A stretch of DNA of 39,158 nucleotides, taken from assembly GCA_001822065.1 (NCBI GenBank), contig MHPJ01000017.1, positions 1 through 39,158 of the forward strand, read 5' to 3'. Positions 29,628-37,206 of the stretch are shown piece by piece (within the stretch, counting starts at the first letter, position 1; every line of letters starts with the position of its first letter). The translations under genes and the position numbers were made by a program. Source of the DNA: Candidatus Staskawiczbacteria bacterium RIFOXYB1_FULL_37_44. Lineage in GTDB: Bacteria > Patescibacteriota > Minisyncoccia > Minisyncoccales > Staskawiczbacteraceae. The notes beneath the pieces are model-generated. The model was not told the DNA's origin and ran no database searches. It was given only the letters and a program-made list of their open reading frames with translations.

Positions 29628-30119
29628 ATGAAAATTGCAATTGTTTCAGATACGCATAATAATTGGGCAAATTTTAAAAAAGCAATTGAGTGGATAAAAA
29701 AAGAAAAAATCCAGCTGATTTTTCATTGCGGAGATATTTCCAGCCAGGAAACAATTGACGATGCAAGAAAACTTTTTGAAAATGATATAAAATTTGTTAA
29801 GGGCAATGCCGATTATGATATGCCGGACTTGCCGGATTTTATGGAATTGGAAATTGAGAACAAAAAAGTCACTTTTGCGCATTTTCCCGCTGAAGCAAAA
29901 AAAATGGCGCAATCGGGTAAGTATGATATGGTTTTTTACGGCCACACACATAAAGCTTGCCTTGCCCGCCGAAGCCTTGGCGAAGGCGGGGGAGGAAAAA
30001 GCAAAGAATGCTTGTTAGTTAATCCGGGCGAACTTGCCGGCCAATTTTACAAACCAACCTTTGCGGTTTACGACACAGCCACCGGCGAGTTGAGTCTCAA
30101 AATTTTAGAAATGCTATAA
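29628..30119 (+). CDS. YfcE/MJ0936-type metallophosphoesterase
   Basis: A 163-residue calcineurin-like phosphodiesterase. It has 'IVSDTHNNW' (D-x-H), 'FHCGDISS' (GD), 'VKGNADYDMPD' (GN-x-D), 'FAHFPAE' and 'VFYGHTHKA' (GHTH), all the metal ligands. Residues about 111-121 ('ARRSLGEGGGG', nt 29957-29998) are a repeat-derived insert after GHTH. Substrates of the family vary. It starts 3 nt after the Nudix gene and is probably co-transcribed with it. Confidence 0.9.
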   Translation: MKIAIVSDTHNNWANFKKAIEWIKKEKIQLIFHCGDISSQETIDDARKLFENDIKFVKGNADYDMPDLPDFMELEIENKKVTFAHFPAEAKKMAQSGKYDMVFYGHTHKACLARRSLGEGGGGKSKECLLVNPGELAGQFYKPTFAVYDTATGELSLKILEML

Positions 30120-30216
30120 AAATGCCAATACGCCATAAGATTGCGGTCGCAGAGCTGTGGAGTATATCTGCTTTTTGTTATTTTTGTTGCTCGAGGGCAA
30201 GCGGCATTTTTTTACG
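30118..30216 (+). ncRNA. Hairpin region or small RNA candidate
   Basis: AAAAATGCC (30118-30126) pairs with GGCATTTTT (30203-30211) around about 76 nt that hold GGTCGC and GTTGCTCGAGGGCAAGC hairpins, and a T-run follows. It could be a small RNA or a large terminator. No family was recognised. Confidence 0.3.
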
Positions 30217-30267
30217 GGCTTGATTATTTTGCGAAGCTAAGCTATAATTGTTTTATTACTTTTAATA

Positions 30268-30312
30268 CTGGATTCCCGCCCTTACAGGACCTTCGGCTTT
30301 CGCGGGAATGAC
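30268..30312. repeat. GTCATTCCCGC-type palindrome before secD
   Basis: CTGGATTCCCGC ... GCGGGAATGAC encloses CCTTACAGGACCTTCGG. The inner block resembles those of the copies at 2482 and 31755. Confidence 0.85.
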
Positions 30313-30318
30313 AATTAT

Positions 30319-31740
30319 ATGGCACAGAAATATTATATATTTTTTGGAGTAATTGTCCTGGCAATTCTTGCCGGGATTTTTGCATATCCAAATTATTACA
30401 ATAAATCAGTTGATTATTTGAACCACAAAATGTCGTGGACACTTCCGCATTTTTTTGAAAAGCCATATGTTTTGGGGCTTGATTTGCAAGGGGGGGTCAG
30501 TTTGGTTTATCAGGCAGATTTAAGCCAGACGGCAGATAAAACAGGCGCAATGTCCGGGTTAAGAGATGTAATTGAAAGAAGGGTAAATATGTTTGGAGTT
30601 TCCGAGCCTATTGTGCAAATTCAGGGTCAAGACCGGTTGCTTGTGGAGTTGCCCGGAGTTACAAATGTTGAGCAGGCAATTTCAATGATTGGCCAAACTC
30701 CATATTTGGAATTTGACGAAGAAAGAACCGCCGAAGAAACCAAACAAATTTTGGATATTATAAAACAAGTCCAGGACGCTCAAACAAAAAAAGAGGACGT
30801 TACAAAAATTGCAAATTGGCAGCAAGCTTTGCAGAATCCGTATTTTAAACCAACAGATTTAACTGGAAAATATTTAACAAGAGCATCTGTTATTTTTGAC
30901 CCGACAACTTATAAGCCTCAAATTCAATTACAGTTTAACGCGGAAGGCGATAAAATTTTTGCAGATGTCAGTGGCAGAAATATTAAAAAGCCTTTGGCGA
31001 TATTTTTGGATGGAGCTTCTATTATAGACACTAATGGCGATGGAAAAATTGACGGCCAAGATATGTATGCTCCAATTGTTGAAAACAAAATTACAGGCGG
31101 AAAAGCGGTAATTACAGGTGACATGAGCACGCAAGCTGCTAACTCCCTTGCGTCTAGATTAAATTCAGGAGCTTTGCCTGTGAAAATTGGGAGTCCGATT
31201 TCGCAAGAAACTGTTGGGCCAACTTTGGGAGCTGTTTCTCTTCAGAAATCGCTTGTAGCAGGACTGTTTGGCCTTCTGGCAGTAGTTATTTTTATGGTAG
31301 TGTTTTATAGGTTTCCGGGGGTGCTGGCCAGCTTTGCCCTTGTGGTGTATGTGGCTCTGACTCTGGCCATTTTCAAGCTCATTCCCGTAACCTTGACCTT
31401 GGCAGGCATTGGAGGTTTTATACTTTCTATCGGAATGGCGGTTGACGCGAATATTTTAATTTTCGCCAGAATGAAAGAAGAAATAAAATCCGGAAAAGGT
31501 TTGGCTCAGTCAATTGATGAGGGCTTTAAAAGAGCCTGGCCGTCAATTCGCGATAGCAACTTTAACTCTTTAATTGTTTGCGTGATTTTATTTTTTGTAG
31601 CAACCTCTTTTATCAAAGGATTTGCTTTTACTTTGGCGTTGGGCATTATTGTTTCATTATTTTCGGCAATATTCATAACAAGAATATTCTTAATGGTTTT
31701 TATTGGCAAGTGGGCCGAAAAAGCCAAATGGATTCTATAA
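30319..31740 (+). CDS. secD: Protein translocase subunit SecD
   Basis: A 473-residue RND-type subunit that uses the proton gradient to help late steps of export. It has one N-terminal membrane helix (5-24), the family motif 'VLGLDLQGGVSLVYQ', the periplasmic P1 domain with 'RDVIERRVNMFGVSEPIVQI', and five C-terminal helices including 'VVIFMVVFYRFPGVLA' and 'LSIGMAVDANILIFARMKEE'. It is shorter than E. coli SecD (615). It begins 6 nt after a palindromic repeat and is paired with secF, again separated by a repeat. Confidence 0.96.
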   Translation: MAQKYYIFFGVIVLAILAGIFAYPNYYNKSVDYLNHKMSWTLPHFFEKPYVLGLDLQGGVSLVYQADLSQTADKTGAMSGLRDVIERRVNMFGVSEPIVQIQGQDRLLVELPGVTNVEQAISMIGQTPYLEFDEERTAEETKQILDIIKQVQDAQTKKEDVTKIANWQQALQNPYFKPTDLTGKYLTRASVIFDPTTYKPQIQLQFNAEGDKIFADVSGRNIKKPLAIFLDGASIIDTNGDGKIDGQDMYAPIVENKITGGKAVITGDMSTQAANSLASRLNSGALPVKIGSPISQETVGPTLGAVSLQKSLVAGLFGLLAVVIFMVVFYRFPGVLASFALVVYVALTLAIFKLIPVTLTLAGIGGFILSIGMAVDANILIFARMKEEIKSGKGLAQSIDEGFKRAWPSIRDSNFNSLIVCVILFFVATSFIKGFAFTLALGIIVSLFSAIFITRIFLMVFIGKWAEKAKWIL

Positions 31741-31754
31741 TTTAATTATCACCC

Positions 31755-31849
31755 GTCATTGCGAGGAACGAAGTGACGAAGCAATCCAGAGTTATAGATT
31801 GCCGCGTCGCCCTTACAGGATCTTCGACCTGAGGGCTCCTCGCAATGAC
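31755..31849. repeat. GTCATTGCGAG palindromic repeat, copy 6 (secD-secF)
   Basis: A 95-nt element with canonical ends. Internally it reads 'GAAGCAATCCAGAG' ... 'AGATTGCCGCG' ... 'CCCTTACAGGATCTTCGACCT', the reverse arrangement of copy 1. Confidence 0.9.
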
Positions 31850-31860
31850 AATAACCTTTT

Positions 31861-32748
31861 ATGCAATTTAATTTTACAAAATATTCGGCAGTTTATTACG
31901 CAATTTCCGGCATTTTAATTATTGCCTCGATTGTTTCGTTATTTATGTTCGGCTTGAAGTTTGGGATTGAGTTTACCGGCGGAAGCAATATGGAAATTAG
32001 CTTTACAGAAACCCGGCCTTCAAACGAGACAATCCAAAACGCCTTAAAAAGTTTTAGTTTGGGAGAAATTATTGTAAAGCCAACGGGGCAGAGTGAAGCA
32101 ATTTTGCAATTTAAGGGAGTTGACGAAACAACTCACCAGAAAATTTTAGCCGAACTAAATAAATTGTCTCCTGCTTCAGAAAAAAGCTTCCAATATATCG
32201 GTCCTTCAATCGGCCAAGAATTAAGAAATAAAACCGAGCTGGCAATTGCGCTGGCGCTTTTGGCAATTACTTTATACATTGCTTTTGCTTTCAGAAAAGT
32301 TTCAAGGCCTGTAAGTTCATGGAAATATGGAATTGCATCTTTAATTGCTTTGTTCCACGACATCTTGATTCCGCTGGGAGTTTTTTCTGTTTTGGGGCAT
32401 TTTTATAATGTTGAAATAACCATTCCAATTGTTGCCGCGCTTTTAACCATACTCGGTTTTTCTGTGCACGATACGATTGTTATTTTTGACAGAATCAGGG
32501 AAAATATTTTAAGAAGGGGAATGGGCCAGTTTGAAGATACGGTAAACTGGAGCTTGACGCAAACGCTTGGCAGATCTATTTCTACTGTGGCTACAGTAGA
32601 ATTTGTTTTGATTGCTTTGTATTTTTTTGGCGGAGAAACTTTAAAACATTTTTCTTTGGCTTTGATAATCGGAATTACTTCCGGAACATATTCCTCTATT
32701 TTTATTGCCAGCCCGTTGTTAGTTTCTTGGTATAAAAGGGGGGCTTGA
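31861..32748 (+). CDS. secF: Protein translocase subunit SecF
   Basis: A 295-residue partner of SecD. It has six membrane segments, 'FGIEFTGGSNMEISF' after the first, 'GIASLIALFHDILIPLGVFS' and the RND motif 'GFSVHDTIVIFDRIRENIL'. Size and motifs are normal. The TGA stop lies inside the -35 box of the next gene's promoter (TTGACA at 32745). Confidence 0.96.
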   Translation: MQFNFTKYSAVYYAISGILIIASIVSLFMFGLKFGIEFTGGSNMEISFTETRPSNETIQNALKSFSLGEIIVKPTGQSEAILQFKGVDETTHQKILAELNKLSPASEKSFQYIGPSIGQELRNKTELAIALALLAITLYIAFAFRKVSRPVSSWKYGIASLIALFHDILIPLGVFSVLGHFYNVEITIPIVAALLTILGFSVHDTIVIFDRIRENILRRGMGQFEDTVNWSLTQTLGRSISTVATVEFVLIALYFFGGETLKHFSLALIIGITSGTYSSIFIASPLLVSWYKRGA

Positions 32749-32773
32749 CATACGGTATTTAATATGATAAACT
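32745..32773 (+). promoter_or_regulatory. Leaderless promoter of the sigma-4/HARE gene
   Basis: TTGACA (32745-32750), 17 nt, then an extended -10 TGATAAACT (TAAACT at 32768-32773). The -10 begins 12 nt before the ATG at 32780, so transcription should start at or next to the start codon. Confidence 0.75.
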
Positions 32774-32779
32774 GTAAAT

Positions 32780-33820
32780 ATGAACAAAATCAATTATAAA
32801 CAAGCATATCAAAAGTTTACCAAAGGTCTTAGCCCGAAAACTAAAGATATTTTTGATCGCAGGTTTGGGGTAAAAACCGGCTCTCCGGAAACATTAGAAG
32901 CCATTGGAAAAATTTTTGGCATTACAAGAGAAAGAGTTCGTCAAATTGAAGAGGCTGGTTTTAATCATGTAAGAAAAAACAACAAAGAAGCCATAGACGC
33001 TATTTACGCAGATTTTACAAATTATTTTTCAGAACAAGGGGGGTTTAAAAAAGAAGAAAATATTTTGGAAGAATTAGGAGGAAAAACTCAAAAACCTTAT
33101 ATTTTATTTTTGCTTACATTGGGCGAGCAATTTACAAGAGTTTGCGAGAAAAAAGATTATCACTATTTTTGGTCTCATAATGAAAGCCCTCAAACAAAAA
33201 TAAAAGAAACCTTGAATTCTTTGGTTTCTGAAATGCAAAAAATTGGAAGCCCCATTTCTGGAAAAGATTTTCACGAGAAGGTAGCTTTAAAGCAAAGGCT
33301 TTCAGAACAGGCAACTTTGTCTTATTTGGAAGTTTCAAAAAGAATCCAGCCAAACAAAGAGGGAGCCTTGGGATTGATTGAGTGGCCGGAAATAAAACCA
33401 AGAGGGGTAAAGGACAAAGCATTTTTGGTTTTTAAAAAACACGGAAAGCCTTTGCATTTTACAGAGGTCGCAAGCTTGATAGACAAAATGGAATATAATT
33501 TGCCAAACAAAAAAACTTATCCTCAAACAGTCCATAACGAACTTATAAAAGACGCAAGATTTGTTTTGGTGGGCAGGGGAACTTACGCGCTTAGCGAATG
33601 GGGATATGTTCCGGGAACAATTAAAGATATAATTACAAAAGTTTTGAAAGAAAATAATGAGCCGCTTCATAAAGATTTGGTTGTGGAAAAAGTTTTGGCT
33701 CAAAGATTGGTTGCAAAAAATACCGTGCTAATGAACTTAAACAATAAAAAGCATTTTGCAAAAGATGCCAATGAAAAATATTTCTTAAAGGGCGTTCAAG
33801 GAAAAGTACAAGCAGTGTAA
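32780..33820 (+). CDS. Sigma-70 region 4 plus HARE-HTH regulator
   Basis: A 346-residue DNA-binding protein. Residues 30-75 resemble sigma-70 region 4: 'GKIFGITRERVRQIEEAG', the helix-turn-helix that reads -35 boxes. The C-terminal third has a HARE-HTH (RpoE-delta/ASXL type) domain: 'KHGKPLHFTEVASLIDK', 'LVGRGTYALSEWGY', and a second related unit 'NEPLHKDLVVEKVLAQRLV'. There is no core-binding region 2, so it is not a complete sigma factor. A role in modulating RNA polymerase is inference. A terminator follows. Confidence 0.8.
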   Translation: MNKINYKQAYQKFTKGLSPKTKDIFDRRFGVKTGSPETLEAIGKIFGITRERVRQIEEAGFNHVRKNNKEAIDAIYADFTNYFSEQGGFKKEENILEELGGKTQKPYILFLLTLGEQFTRVCEKKDYHYFWSHNESPQTKIKETLNSLVSEMQKIGSPISGKDFHEKVALKQRLSEQATLSYLEVSKRIQPNKEGALGLIEWPEIKPRGVKDKAFLVFKKHGKPLHFTEVASLIDKMEYNLPNKKTYPQTVHNELIKDARFVLVGRGTYALSEWGYVPGTIKDIITKVLKENNEPLHKDLVVEKVLAQRLVAKNTVLMNLNNKKHFAKDANEKYFLKGVQGKVQAV

Positions 33821-33835
33821 TTAAAATAAAAAAAG

Positions 33836-33866
33836 ACACTCGACCAACTCGGCCGAGTGTTTTTTG
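33836..33866 (+). terminator. Terminator after the sigma-4/HARE gene
   Basis: ACACTCG ACCAACTCGGC CGAGTGT is a 7-bp perfect stem followed by TTTTTTG. Confidence 0.8.
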
Positions 33867-33955
33867 TTGTATTATTGAGGATAAAAAACTCTGACTTTGT
33901 AACTACGATCGTATTAACAGTGTCAGAGTATGATTTTATTATTGCCAGAAAAGTG

Positions 33956-33984
33956 TTGATTAGTAAATTGCATTGCGATATAAT
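33956..33984 (+). promoter_or_regulatory. Upstream promoter within the first 20-bp direct repeat
   Basis: TTGATT (33956-33961), 17 nt, TATAAT (33979-33984). The -10 lies in TGCGATATAATAAGTAAAGT (33974-33993), repeated exactly at 35062-35081. Confidence 0.55.
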
Positions 33985-33993
33985 AAGTAAAGT
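33974..33993. repeat. 20-bp direct repeat, left copy
   Basis: TGCGATATAATAAGTAAAGT is identical to 35062-35081. The two copies bracket the MerR-HATPase and STAS-like genes. Confidence 0.9.
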
Positions 33994-34024
33994 TGGCGAG
34001 TTGATGTATAGATTTGGATTTATA

Positions 34025-34053
34025 TTGTATAGATTTATAAATTGTGATATATT
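34025..34053 (+). promoter_or_regulatory. Leaderless promoter of the MerR-HATPase gene
   Basis: TTGTAT (34025-34030), 17 nt, then an extended -10 TGATATATT (TATATT at 34048-34053), beginning 12 nt before the ATG. Confidence 0.65.
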
Positions 34054-34059
34054 TATGTT

Positions 34060-34788
34060 ATGGAACAAAATAATGATGATTTATTAACAATAAGTGAGGC
34101 GGCAGAATTATTGGGCGTTTCTATTATGACTTTACGGCGTTGGGATGAGAACGGCCGGCTGGTTTCAATTAGAAAAAAAGAAGGCGGAAATAGATATTAC
34201 AGAAAAACGGACATAGAGGTTTTTTTAAGCGATTTATTTGAAATCGCCAAAGATTGGGTTTTAAATGACAGCGATTTACCGGAAAGTTTTTATTGTCAAA
34301 ACAGCGCAGTATTCCAATCGCGTCTTATAAAAATGGAAACTTTAATGTTGCAAAGTACGCTTGTTGAAAATTTTTCTTCCAAAATTGTTTCTATTGCCGG
34401 TGAAATTGGGAACAATTCTTTTGACCATAATTTGGCTCAATGGCCGGATATTCCTGGAATTTTTTTTGCGTATGATTTAAATAAAAAGCAAATTGTTTTA
34501 GCTGACAGAGGGTTGGGAGTTATGAAAACTCTAAAAAGAGTAAAGCCGGAAATTGAAAATGATAAACAAGCTTTAAATGTTGCTTTTACTGAAATTATTT
34601 CCGGAAGAGCTCCGGAAGAAAGAGGGAATGGCTTAAAATATGTGAAATTTATCATTTCAAAAAATTCCATAAATTTATTTTTTCAAACAGGAAACGCAGT
34701 ATTAAATTTAAGCGCCAATAATTCTGAATTGAAAATATCTGAGGCAAAAGATAATTTTCACGGATGTTTGGTTTTAATAAAATGGTAA
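34060..34788 (+). CDS. MerR-type HTH fused to a GHKL ATPase domain
   Basis: A 242-residue fusion. Residues 8-58 are a MerR/excisionase-type helix-turn-helix ('LLTISEAAELLGVSIMTLRR', 'GGNRYYRKTDIEVFL'). Residues 95-240 are a histidine-kinase-like ATPase: N-box 'GEIGNNSFDHN' (Glu115, Asn118, Asn119), 'ADRGLGVMK' (Asp149-x-Gly-x-Gly) and 'ERGNGLKYVK' (Gly189-x-Gly191). There is no His phosphoacceptor or sensor, so it resembles an anti-sigma-type kinase (SpoIIAB/RsbW) with a DNA-binding head. The next gene encodes a STAS-like protein overlapping by 7 nt. A partner-switching DNA-bound regulator is inference. Confidence 0.85.
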   Translation: MEQNNDDLLTISEAAELLGVSIMTLRRWDENGRLVSIRKKEGGNRYYRKTDIEVFLSDLFEIAKDWVLNDSDLPESFYCQNSAVFQSRLIKMETLMLQSTLVENFSSKIVSIAGEIGNNSFDHNLAQWPDIPGIFFAYDLNKKQIVLADRGLGVMKTLKRVKPEIENDKQALNVAFTEIISGRAPEERGNGLKYVKFIISKNSINLFFQTGNAVLNLSANNSELKISEAKDNFHGCLVLIKW

Positions 34789-35078
34789 TTGAATTAAAAA
34801 AAATTGGAACAACTTTAATTTCAAGACAAACCGGCAAAGAAGCATTTTTAGCAATACAGCCTATTTTGCAAAATGTAAAAAGCGGCGAGGCAGTTGAAAT
34901 TGACTTTAAGGGTGTATTAACTTTTTCTCCTTCTTGGGGAGCTGAATTTTTGATGCCTCTTTTAAAAAAATACGGCGATAATTTAATTTTAAAAAATACA
35001 CGTAACGGATCGGTCCAATCAACCTTGGAATTTTTGGAACAAATTGAAAACAAAAAATTTATGCGATATAATAAGTAA
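34782..35078 (+). CDS. STAS-like DUF4325 protein
   Basis: A 98-residue protein: 'MVIELKKIGTTLISRQTGKE', 'SGEAVEIDFKGVLTFSPSWG', 'AEFLMPLLKKYGDNLILKNT'. The 'F-x-G-V-x-x-F-S-P-S-W' turn is where STAS proteins such as SpoIIAA carry a phosphorylatable serine; Ser in 'FSPSWGAEF' is a candidate. The upstream ATPase could phosphorylate or bind it. The start ATG overlaps the end of the ATPase gene. Its last codons contain the second 20-bp repeat, including a TATAAT. Confidence 0.8.
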   Translation: MVIELKKIGTTLISRQTGKEAFLAIQPILQNVKSGEAVEIDFKGVLTFSPSWGAEFLMPLLKKYGDNLILKNTRNGSVQSTLEFLEQIENKKFMRYNK

Positions 35079-35081
35079 AGT
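35062..35081. repeat. 20-bp direct repeat, right copy
   Basis: TGCGATATAATAAGTAAAGT covers the end of the STAS-like gene and stops 1 nt before the next ATG. It contains a TATAAT at 35067-35072 that could start transcription of the T4SS-like genes. Confidence 0.9.
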
Positions 35082-35306
35082 ATGGATGTTTTTACAACGG
35101 GTTTAATTGTTTTGTTTGCAATGACGGCGATATTTTATATTGTTTTGTTTTCGTTTATTTTTTATTGGCATCTGGCAAAGATTTCTTTTGTGATTGTGCC
35201 AATGATTTTTACTTTTGAATTTTTTGCAATCGGATTTTTTGTTGTTTGCATTGTTTCTATTATTCTTAATTATTTACCCGGAATAATAAGGCTTTTAGGG
35301 TTATAA
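35082..35306 (+). CDS. Small two-helix membrane protein
   Basis: A 74-residue protein with two or three hydrophobic segments (residues 5-28, 32-62). No family was recognised. It starts 3 nt after the STAS-like gene and is 4 nt before the T4SS-like membrane gene, so it is probably part of that transcript. Confidence 0.65.
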   Translation: MDVFTTGLIVLFAMTAIFYIVLFSFIFYWHLAKISFVIVPMIFTFEFFAIGFFVVCIVSIILNYLPGIIRLLGL

Positions 35307-35310
35307 AATT

Positions 35311-36696
35311 ATGGGTTTGAAAATATCAGAACGTTTCTTTTGGTGGGATTGGCTGGACAAAATGGTGCTGGCTGCTTTTTGGTGGGTGCTTTTATTTATT
35401 ATAATTTTATGGGTGCCATTTTTGCGAGTTTGGTGGTGGATTTTTTTACCATTAATGCTTTCAACACAATTAAAAACTCTTTATTTATGGTGGATTGGCT
35501 GGGATTTTGATTATGCAAAACAAAAATGGGTTGTTTTGGAGGTAATACCGCCGAGAGAAGTTTTAACACCAATAAAAGCTATGGAAGATATTTTCGCAAC
35601 CGTCTGGCCAATTTACGATGGCGGTAATTTTAGAGAAGTATGGTGCGATGGAGAATTGCAATGGTCTCCTTATTGGTTTTCTTTTGAGATGGCAAGCATT
35701 GAGGGAACAATTCATTTTTATTTAAGGTTTATGCGCCAGCATAAAAATGTGATTGAAACTACATTATTCGGGCATTATCCCGATATTGAAATACGCGAAG
35801 TTCCAGATTATGTAAAATTAGTTCCGCCGACAATTCCAAACGACGAATGGAATATGTACGGGGAAGACTATATATTTACACAACCGGATGCAGTTCCCTT
35901 AAGAACTTATGAAAAGTTTTTTGAACCGCAAGGCGAAAGAATTTCTGCTGAAGAAAAAAGAATTGACCCAATTTCCACTTTAATGGAATCAATGGCAAGG
36001 CTTGGTCCGGGCGAACACCTTTGGGTTCAATATGTGTTATATCCAGTAACAGATTTTGATGAGCCAGAATGGAGAAAAGTTGGGCAAAAAATAGTAAATA
36101 AATTAGCAAAACGCCCGGAGAAAAAAACGACCACTATTTGGCAGGATTTGATTAGTATTTTAGGAATGGTTATCAGGGGTCCGGACAAAGAAGGTGAGAA
36201 GTTTTCATGGCCAACCGAAGAAGATGAAGAAACGGGCGAGCGCCAAATTTCATTGACGCCGGGCGAAAGAGAACTTATTACAGAAATTGAAAACAAACTA
36301 AGAAAGCCTGTATTTAAAACAGCTTTAAGGGCTATTTATGTTGCAAAAAGAGAAAACTGGAGCGCGCCAAACCGAGTTGCCTTTAGGAATTATGTGGCGC
36401 ATTTTACTTTGTCTAATTATAATAGGCTTTCCTGGTCAAACCGAACAAGGCCGAGAGTCCATTATTTTTGGAGAGAAAGAAGGGTGTTTTTGAGGGCCAG
36501 AAAAATGTTTAGGATGGCTGTTTTAAGATTCCCGACACTTTTTCCAGACAGGAGAGCCGAACTTCCAATTTTAAGCACAGAAGAACTGGCCTCAATGTAC
36601 CATTTTCCGATTAAAGTTACAGGTATGACAGTTCCCGCATTGTCTAAAATTGAATCAAAAAAGGCCGGGCCTCCGCCAAATTTGCCTGTAGAATAG
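35311..36696 (+). CDS. T4SS-associated membrane protein (CPR type)
   Basis: A 461-residue protein with two Trp-rich membrane helices near the N-terminus ('MVLAAFWWVLLFIIILW', 'RVWWWIFLPLMLSTQ') and a large cytoplasmic region with 'GTIHFYLRFMRQHKNVIETT', 'GPGEHLWVQYVLYP' and 'RAIYVAKRENWS'. I recall similar proteins next to coupling-type ATPases in CPR genomes, as here. A role as a membrane partner of the ATPase is inference. It was probably adjacent to the ATPase gene before the GxxExxY element inserted. Confidence 0.6.
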   Translation: MGLKISERFFWWDWLDKMVLAAFWWVLLFIIILWVPFLRVWWWIFLPLMLSTQLKTLYLWWIGWDFDYAKQKWVVLEVIPPREVLTPIKAMEDIFATVWPIYDGGNFREVWCDGELQWSPYWFSFEMASIEGTIHFYLRFMRQHKNVIETTLFGHYPDIEIREVPDYVKLVPPTIPNDEWNMYGEDYIFTQPDAVPLRTYEKFFEPQGERISAEEKRIDPISTLMESMARLGPGEHLWVQYVLYPVTDFDEPEWRKVGQKIVNKLAKRPEKKTTTIWQDLISILGMVIRGPDKEGEKFSWPTEEDEETGERQISLTPGERELITEIENKLRKPVFKTALRAIYVAKRENWSAPNRVAFRNYVAHFTLSNYNRLSWSNRTRPRVHYFWRERRVFLRARKMFRMAVLRFPTLFPDRRAELPILSTEELASMYHFPIKVTGMTVPALSKIESKKAGPPPNLPVE

Positions 36697-36698
36697 TA

Positions 36699-37203
36699 AA
36701 TAATACTAATCTGCGGATTTTATAACTAATCTACGGAAATTCTAATTACTAATTTGCAAATAATATGGCAGAATTACTTTATCCCGATCTTTCGTATAAG
36801 TTAAACGGTATTTTGTTTAAAGTCCATAATAATTTAGGGCAATTCAGGGGAGAAAAAGAATACGGAGATTTGATAGAAAATTATTTGAAGGAAAGTGGTG
36901 TGAACTATGAACGTGAAAAAACATTGCCTGTTTCTTTTGAAAATGATCAACAAAGAAATAGAGTAGATTTTTTAATTGAAGATAAAATAATTTTAGAACT
37001 AAAAGCTAAAAGGTTTGTTGAAAAAGAAGATTATTACCAAGTAAAGCGATATTTAGAAGCATTGAATAAATCGTTGGGAATTTTGGTAAATTTTCGAAGA
37101 AAATATATTACGCCGAAAAGAATTGTAAATTTTTCTTGAAAATTTTATATTTGTATATTAGGATTTTAGTAGATTAGAATAAAATTAGTAGATTAGTATT
37201 ATT
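36699..37203. mobile_element. Inverted-repeat element carrying a GxxExxY gene
   Basis: AATAATACTAATCT (36699-36712) and AGATTAGTATTATT (37190-37203) are perfect 14-bp inverted ends. Further CTAATCT/CTAATTT-type units lie inside each arm (36713-36760, 37150-37189). The only gene within is the nuclease-like ORF. It separates two T4SS-like genes. Confidence 0.6.
36765..37139 (+). CDS. GxxExxY family protein (PD-(D/E)xK nuclease fold)
   Basis: A 124-residue protein of the PDDEXK_3 family. It has 'LSYKLNGILFKVHNNLGQFR', 'GEKEYGDLIENYLKESGVNY' (the GxxExxY region) and 'RVDFLIEDKIILELKAKRF', which carries the D-x(n)-E-x-K catalytic pattern. Function is unknown. It is enclosed by inverted repeats, like the GIY-YIG gene in the ATP operon. 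Confidence 0.88.
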   Translation: MAELLYPDLSYKLNGILFKVHNNLGQFRGEKEYGDLIENYLKESGVNYEREKTLPVSFENDQQRNRVDFLIEDKIILELKAKRFVEKEDYYQVKRYLEALNKSLGILVNFRRKYITPKRIVNFS

Positions 37204-37206
37204 GCC

